A DNA stretch of 64,000 nucleotides from the NCBI RefSeq assembly GCF_001428105.1, contig NZ_LMSJ01000025.1, positions 55,391 to 119,390 of the forward strand. Direction: 5' to 3'. This document shows positions 61,065-64,000 of this stretch, piece by piece; position 1 is the stretch's first letter, and every line of letters begins with the position of its first letter. Position numbers and translations under genes: made by a program. A model generated the notes under the pieces. It had not been told where the DNA came from and searched no databases. It saw nothing but the letters and a program-made list of their open reading frames with translations. The DNA comes from Paenibacillus sp. Soil766. Lineage in GTDB: Bacteria > Bacillota > Bacilli > Paenibacillales > NBRC-103111.

Positions 61065-61739
61065 CTAATACTTGTTTAAAATGTCTGTTAACTGCGCTAG
61101 CTCTTTGTCGCTCAAATATTTCTTAAGTGTCGCGTTTACTTCATCAAGTTCTTGCGTCGTAATCCCATCTTCCAGAATTCCGGAGAGTGTCTGCACCTCT
61201 GTCTGTGGCAGCTTAGCGACAACAAGTGAAAATATTTTCATTTTATCATCGCTCGAGAGGGCTTCTTTCTTTTTCGCAAAATCCTCCGTCGACATGACAA
61301 GCTCCTTCTTCTCGCTCTCCTCCGTTCGAGCGCTTCCCATCACGGCTATCGCATCGTCTTGATTCGCAGTCGATGTGTCTACACCGCTTGACGAACTAAT
61401 TCCGCCTACAGGTTGTTGATCATTCGGATTTGGACTTGAACTCGGGCTTGGAAACGCCCCTGACGGGTTCTGATTAGGAGTTGGCGAAGGCTTCGTCGTT
61501 GGGGTTTCTTCTGATGCTGTCTTCTTCCCCCCGTCTTTCCCCTTAACTATATTCAGCTCTCCCGCCAATCTTGACGCAAATTCACTAAATTGAATCTTTT
61601 TACCCATCGCTGGTAGCTGATATTGTCGAAATATATCCTCCACGTACATGTTCACCACATACCATGTTGTAAACATCGTAATTGATGTAATAAGGACGGT
61701 ACTTATGACGATTTTACTTAACCAAATTAATAGTTTCAT
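61065..61739 (-). CDS. Uncharacterised membrane-anchored protein with Pro/Ser linker
   Basis: 224 residues, AGGAG upstream of the ATG. One N-terminal helix (IVISTVLITSITMFTTWYV), then a low-complexity linker rich in Pro, Ser, Asn (about 80-130), then a helical C-terminal domain with KMKIFSLVVAKLPQTEVQTL and TLKKYLSDKELAQLTDILNKY. Topology suggests an extracytoplasmic domain. Family unknown. Position between purA and the M23/wal genes makes a role at the envelope likely, perhaps binding a wall protein. Confidence 0.75.
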   Translation of the reverse strand: MKLLIWLSKIVISTVLITSITMFTTWYVVNMYVEDIFRQYQLPAMGKKIQFSEFASRLAGELNIVKGKDGGKKTASEETPTTKPSPTPNQNPSGAFPSPSSSPNPNDQQPVGGISSSSGVDTSTANQDDAIAVMGSARTEESEKKELVMSTEDFAKKKEALSSDDKMKIFSLVVAKLPQTEVQTLSGILEDGITTQELDEVNATLKKYLSDKELAQLTDILNKY

Positions 61740-61846
61740 TGGATTGGTATCACTCCTAACATGACTCCCGCCTAGACAGGCTTCTATATGCTTCTCCTCC
61801 CAGTATGGACGAAAACCATGCCATTATATCCCTGTAGGCAAAAGAA

Positions 61847-61882
61847 AAATCCCCTAAGCTGCGAAAGCAGTCTAGAGGATTG
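61847..61882 (-). terminator. Second hairpin downstream of purA
   Basis: AATCCCCTAAGCTGC (61848-61862) / GCAGTCTAGAGGATT (61867-61881) with a GAAA loop; minus-strand exit TTTCTTTT. Confidence 0.75.
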
Positions 61883-61935
61883 TTTAAAATATAGTTAGTA
61901 TATGTTTCACATCATACAACGGCTATATTTCTCCA

Positions 61936-61976
61936 TAAACGGCTACGCCGTCCTAGGAGGACGGCGTAGCCGTTTA
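61936..61976 (-). terminator. purA terminator, 19-bp perfect stem
   Basis: Arms 61936-61954 and 61958-61976 are exact reverse complements with a 3-base loop (core GGCTACGCCGTCC). No T-run follows on the minus strand, but a second terminator lies 55 bp further. Confidence 0.8.
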
Positions 61977-61993
61977 TTTTGGGTTATCTATGA

Positions 61994-63280
61994 TTATGCG
62001 TAGATAGGACGAACCAAATTCGTTTGCTCACGGTTACGGCCTACGGAGAAGATTGCAATTGGGATGCCTGTAAGCTGAGATACGCGCTCCACATAGTGTC
62101 TTGCGTTCTCTGGCAAGTCGCTCAATGTACGAGCTTCTGACACGTCTTCTGTCCAACCTGGAAGCTCTTCGTATACTGCTTCACACTCGGAGATAGCTTT
62201 CAAGCTCGCTGGGTAGTGCTCAATCAACTCGCCGCGGTACATGTAGCCTGTGCAAATTTTGACTGTTTCTAGACCAGTTAGAACGTCGATAGAGTTCAAG
62301 GACAAGCCCGTGATGCCGCTCACACGTCTTGCATGACGTACAACTACACTGTCGAACCAGCCAACACGACGTGGACGACCCGTTACTGTACCGTATTCGA
62401 AGCCTTTTTCACGAATCCAAGCGCCGATTTCATTGTCCAATTCCGTTGGGAATGGACCGTCGCCGACACGTGTCGTATAAGCTTTAGCCACACCGATAAT
62501 GTTGTGGATCTTCGTCGGGCCTACACCTGAACCGATACACACACCGCCAGCTGTTGGGTTCGAAGAAGTTACATACGGGTATGTCCCTTGATCGATATCC
62601 AACATAACGCCTTGCGCGCCTTCGAACAATACTCTACGACCTTGGTCAATGTATTCGTTCAAGATTACGGAAGTATCTTTGACATATGGACGAATCACTT
62701 CTGCGTACTCGAGGTACTCTTTAAGGATTGGCTCCACATCAAGACCTGTCGAACCGTAGACTTGCTCGATCAATACGTTTTTCTCAGCAACGATTCGACG
62801 AAGCTTCAATTCGAACTCTTCTGCATCCATCAAATCCGCGATACGAATACCGTTACGAGCAGCTTTATCCATGTAAGCAGGGCCGATTCCTTTGCGTGTC
62901 GTACCGATTTTGCTATCGCCTTTACGATCCTCTTCCAGACCGTCAAGTACCAAGTGATACGGCATAATGACATGCGCGCGGTCACTGATGTTCAAATTCG
63001 TAGTTGTAAAACCATTATCATGAATGTAATTAATTTCTTCAATGAGTGCAGCCGGATTAATAACCATCCCATTCCCGATTACACAAGCTTTATCTTTGTA
63101 AAAAATACCGGAAGGAATCATCGTCAGCTTATACTTCTTCCCGCTGATAATGATCGTGTGGCCTGCATTGTTACCACCTTGATAACGAGCAACAACCTCA
63201 GCAGATTCCGCTAAGAAATCCGTAATTTTACCTTTTCCTTCATCTCCCCATTGCGTACCGACAACAACAACCGTTGACAT
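61994..63280 (-). CDS. purA: Adenylosuccinate synthetase
   Basis: 428 residues from ATG 63280, with GGAGG 9 bp upstream; GTG two codons earlier is unlikely. GTQWGDEGKGKITDF is the P-loop with catalytic Asp, NNAGHTI holds the catalytic His, and GTVTGRPRRVGWFD and VGRNREQTN bind IMP and GTP. It joins IMP and aspartate with GTP hydrolysis, first step from IMP to AMP. Preceded by a long leader. Confidence 0.98.
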   Translation of the reverse strand: MSTVVVVGTQWGDEGKGKITDFLAESAEVVARYQGGNNAGHTIIISGKKYKLTMIPSGIFYKDKACVIGNGMVINPAALIEEINYIHDNGFTTTNLNISDRAHVIMPYHLVLDGLEEDRKGDSKIGTTRKGIGPAYMDKAARNGIRIADLMDAEEFELKLRRIVAEKNVLIEQVYGSTGLDVEPILKEYLEYAEVIRPYVKDTSVILNEYIDQGRRVLFEGAQGVMLDIDQGTYPYVTSSNPTAGGVCIGSGVGPTKIHNIIGVAKAYTTRVGDGPFPTELDNEIGAWIREKGFEYGTVTGRPRRVGWFDSVVVRHARRVSGITGLSLNSIDVLTGLETVKICTGYMYRGELIEHYPASLKAISECEAVYEELPGWTEDVSEARTLSDLPENARHYVERVSQLTGIPIAIFSVGRNREQTNLVRPIYA

Positions 63281-63644
63281 ATGCACTTACCTCCGTACGG
63301 TGACTAGTCACCCATAATGAGCCGTTATGGCTGTAAGACCACAGAGAAAAGTTGGACTTCATTAAAGCGCTAAAGCGTTCAGCGTCCATTGCACTTTCCC
63401 TCTGGCGATTCTGGTGATGCAACTACCTCTATTCACTGCTACACGCGGCAACAGATAAGAGAGCTAACTCTCACTTACTCACCGCAAAGGAAGATCTGGT
63501 CTCTTTCGGCAGTGATCTGCAGGAAGGAAACCCACCCTTCGGCATGAAAAAACGACCTTATTTCGAGTTACCTGCTTCGAGCCGGCTTGTCGATCAAGGT
63601 TTTTTCACCGTCTTTAGTTTAGCAGTCCCCCATGCCAAAGTCAA
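63281..63644 (-). promoter_or_regulatory. purA promoter and ~330-nt structured leader
   Basis: Minus-strand TTGACT (63644-63639), 17 bp, TAAACT (63621-63616) gives transcription from about 63609. The first ~65 nt can fold into a terminator-like hairpin, GAAAAAACCTT pairing with AAGG(TCG)TTTTTTC. A further perfect palindrome GGTGACTAGTCACC (63299-63312) lies next to the ribosome site at 63290. No purine riboswitch or T-box consensus is visible. Confidence 0.6.
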
Positions 63645-63891
63645 TGAAAAACGAACGATTATAGGGGTGTCTGTATAATTGTTCGGAAATAACGCAAACT
63701 ATTTCGTTGCTGCTGCTAAAAGAAAGAAAACCTCTCGCTTTGCCCACTCCATATGGCTTCTGTTCCCCATAAGATTCCTCTTAAGGGCATTTATTATGTC
63801 TGTTTGATGGAAAAATGCCGGAATGCCACTCAATTACCGACAACATTGCGGCTCACCCCTCGACAAACAAAAAGCAGCCGTCAATATGAAG

Positions 63892-63911
63892 TGACCCCTT
63901 AAAGTTAGACA
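63892..63911. mobile_element. Terminal inverted repeat of an IS3-family element
   Basis: TGACCCCTTAAAGTTAGACA is a typical IS3-group end. The element extends to the right beyond the window. Confidence 0.7.
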
Positions 63912-63917
63912 TATATA

Positions 63918-64000
63918 TTAAGCAACCTGTTGGGCATGGGCTCGGTATTGTACTGGGCTCATGCCTTTTAATTTTGACTTTATCCGTTTGTAATTGTAGA
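63918..64000 (-). CDS. IS3-family transposase, C-terminal end (rest outside window)
   Basis: The minus-strand frame reads YNYKRIKSKLKGMSPVQYRA then HAQQVA-stop, the well known end of IS3 OrfB (N.(K/E)RI...LKGMSPV(Q/E)YR). The gene continues past the right edge. Confidence 0.85.
   Translation of the reverse strand, partial: YNYKRIKSKLKGMSPVQYRAHAQQVA

Noticed and set aside
62588..63214. Long open frame antisense to purA
   Set aside because: Follows from the codon pattern of purA; no start signal or recognisable fold.
63281..63600. T-box or purine riboswitch in the purA leader
   Set aside because: A GGGTGG string is present but not in a T-box context and far from a terminator of the right order; no purine-riboswitch core seen.
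1..64000. tRNA, rRNA or CRISPR loci
   Set aside because: No cloverleaf, rRNA segment or regularly spaced repeat-spacer array was recognised; the only regular repeats are operators and the 20-bp unit near 41.2 kb.

Overview
The window looks like a chromosomal segment of a low-to-mid GC, spore-forming Firmicute, most probably Paenibacillus or a close relative (inference). The main reason is the right arm, which carries the walR-walK-walH-walI-walJ-htrC-yyzF-rlmH block next to purA, the layout typical of the origin-proximal region of Bacillales. Shine-Dalgarno sequences are strong and several starts are GTG or TTG. I see no rRNA, tRNA or CRISPR array.

Layout. 1-4.5 kb: 3' part of a polyprenol-phosphate-type glycosyltransferase with a GtrA membrane domain, then a large GH2 glycosidase. 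4.6-8.7 kb: a Fur-box-controlled iron-siderophore ABC importer (binding lipoprotein, two permeases, ATPase). 8.8-16.2 kb: a secreted multidomain protein ending in a dockerin-like module, HxlR/DoxX, a CotH remnant, an unrecognised protein with a paralogue at 42 kb, a methyltransferase, a small protein kinase, and a TetR/ketopantoate-reductase-like pair with twin operators. 16.3-22.3 kb: helD, a candidate small RNA, metE with a LysR-type site and a convergent LysR gene. 22.4-26.8 kb: TetR plus FAD oxidoreductase, a saccharopine-dehydrogenase/homospermidine-synthase-like enzyme, an alpha/beta hydrolase. 27-30.8 kb: membrane protein, NarL-type histidine kinase and response regulator. 31.4-34.8 kb: an orphan histidine kinase meeting, tail to tail, a peptide-precursor locus.

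The 33-35 kb locus is the most interesting part. A class I isoprenoid-synthase-like gene (both Asp-rich motifs) lies beside an NHLP-type (nitrile-hydratase-like leader) peptide precursor whose C-terminus is AAWS, and beside a second, leader-truncated copy that also ends in AAWS. The DNA shows a decayed tandem duplication of the unit synthase - precursor - 3' end of the kinase gene. By analogy with ComQ/ComX, a prenylated-tryptophan peptide signal or product is a reasonable hypothesis, not a demonstrated function.

35-45.5 kb is an accessory, regulator-rich stretch: DoxX/TetR with three operator palindromes at exact 22-bp spacing, TetR/MATE efflux, a formylglycine-generating-enzyme-like protein, a MITE-like element beside a truncated doxX, duplicated GyrI-like genes with a duplicated promoter block, and a WYL regulator. 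45.7-48.7 kb holds two glycosyltransferases and a nucleotide-sugar dehydrogenase. 49-50.8 kb holds small and decayed genes. From 51 kb to the end is the conserved wal/purA region, closed by the end of an IS3-family element that runs off the window. Many remnants (CotH, ECF-sigma SnoaL tail, AraC/siderophore-binding fusion, S41 peptidase, doxX, synthase tail) show active gene decay.
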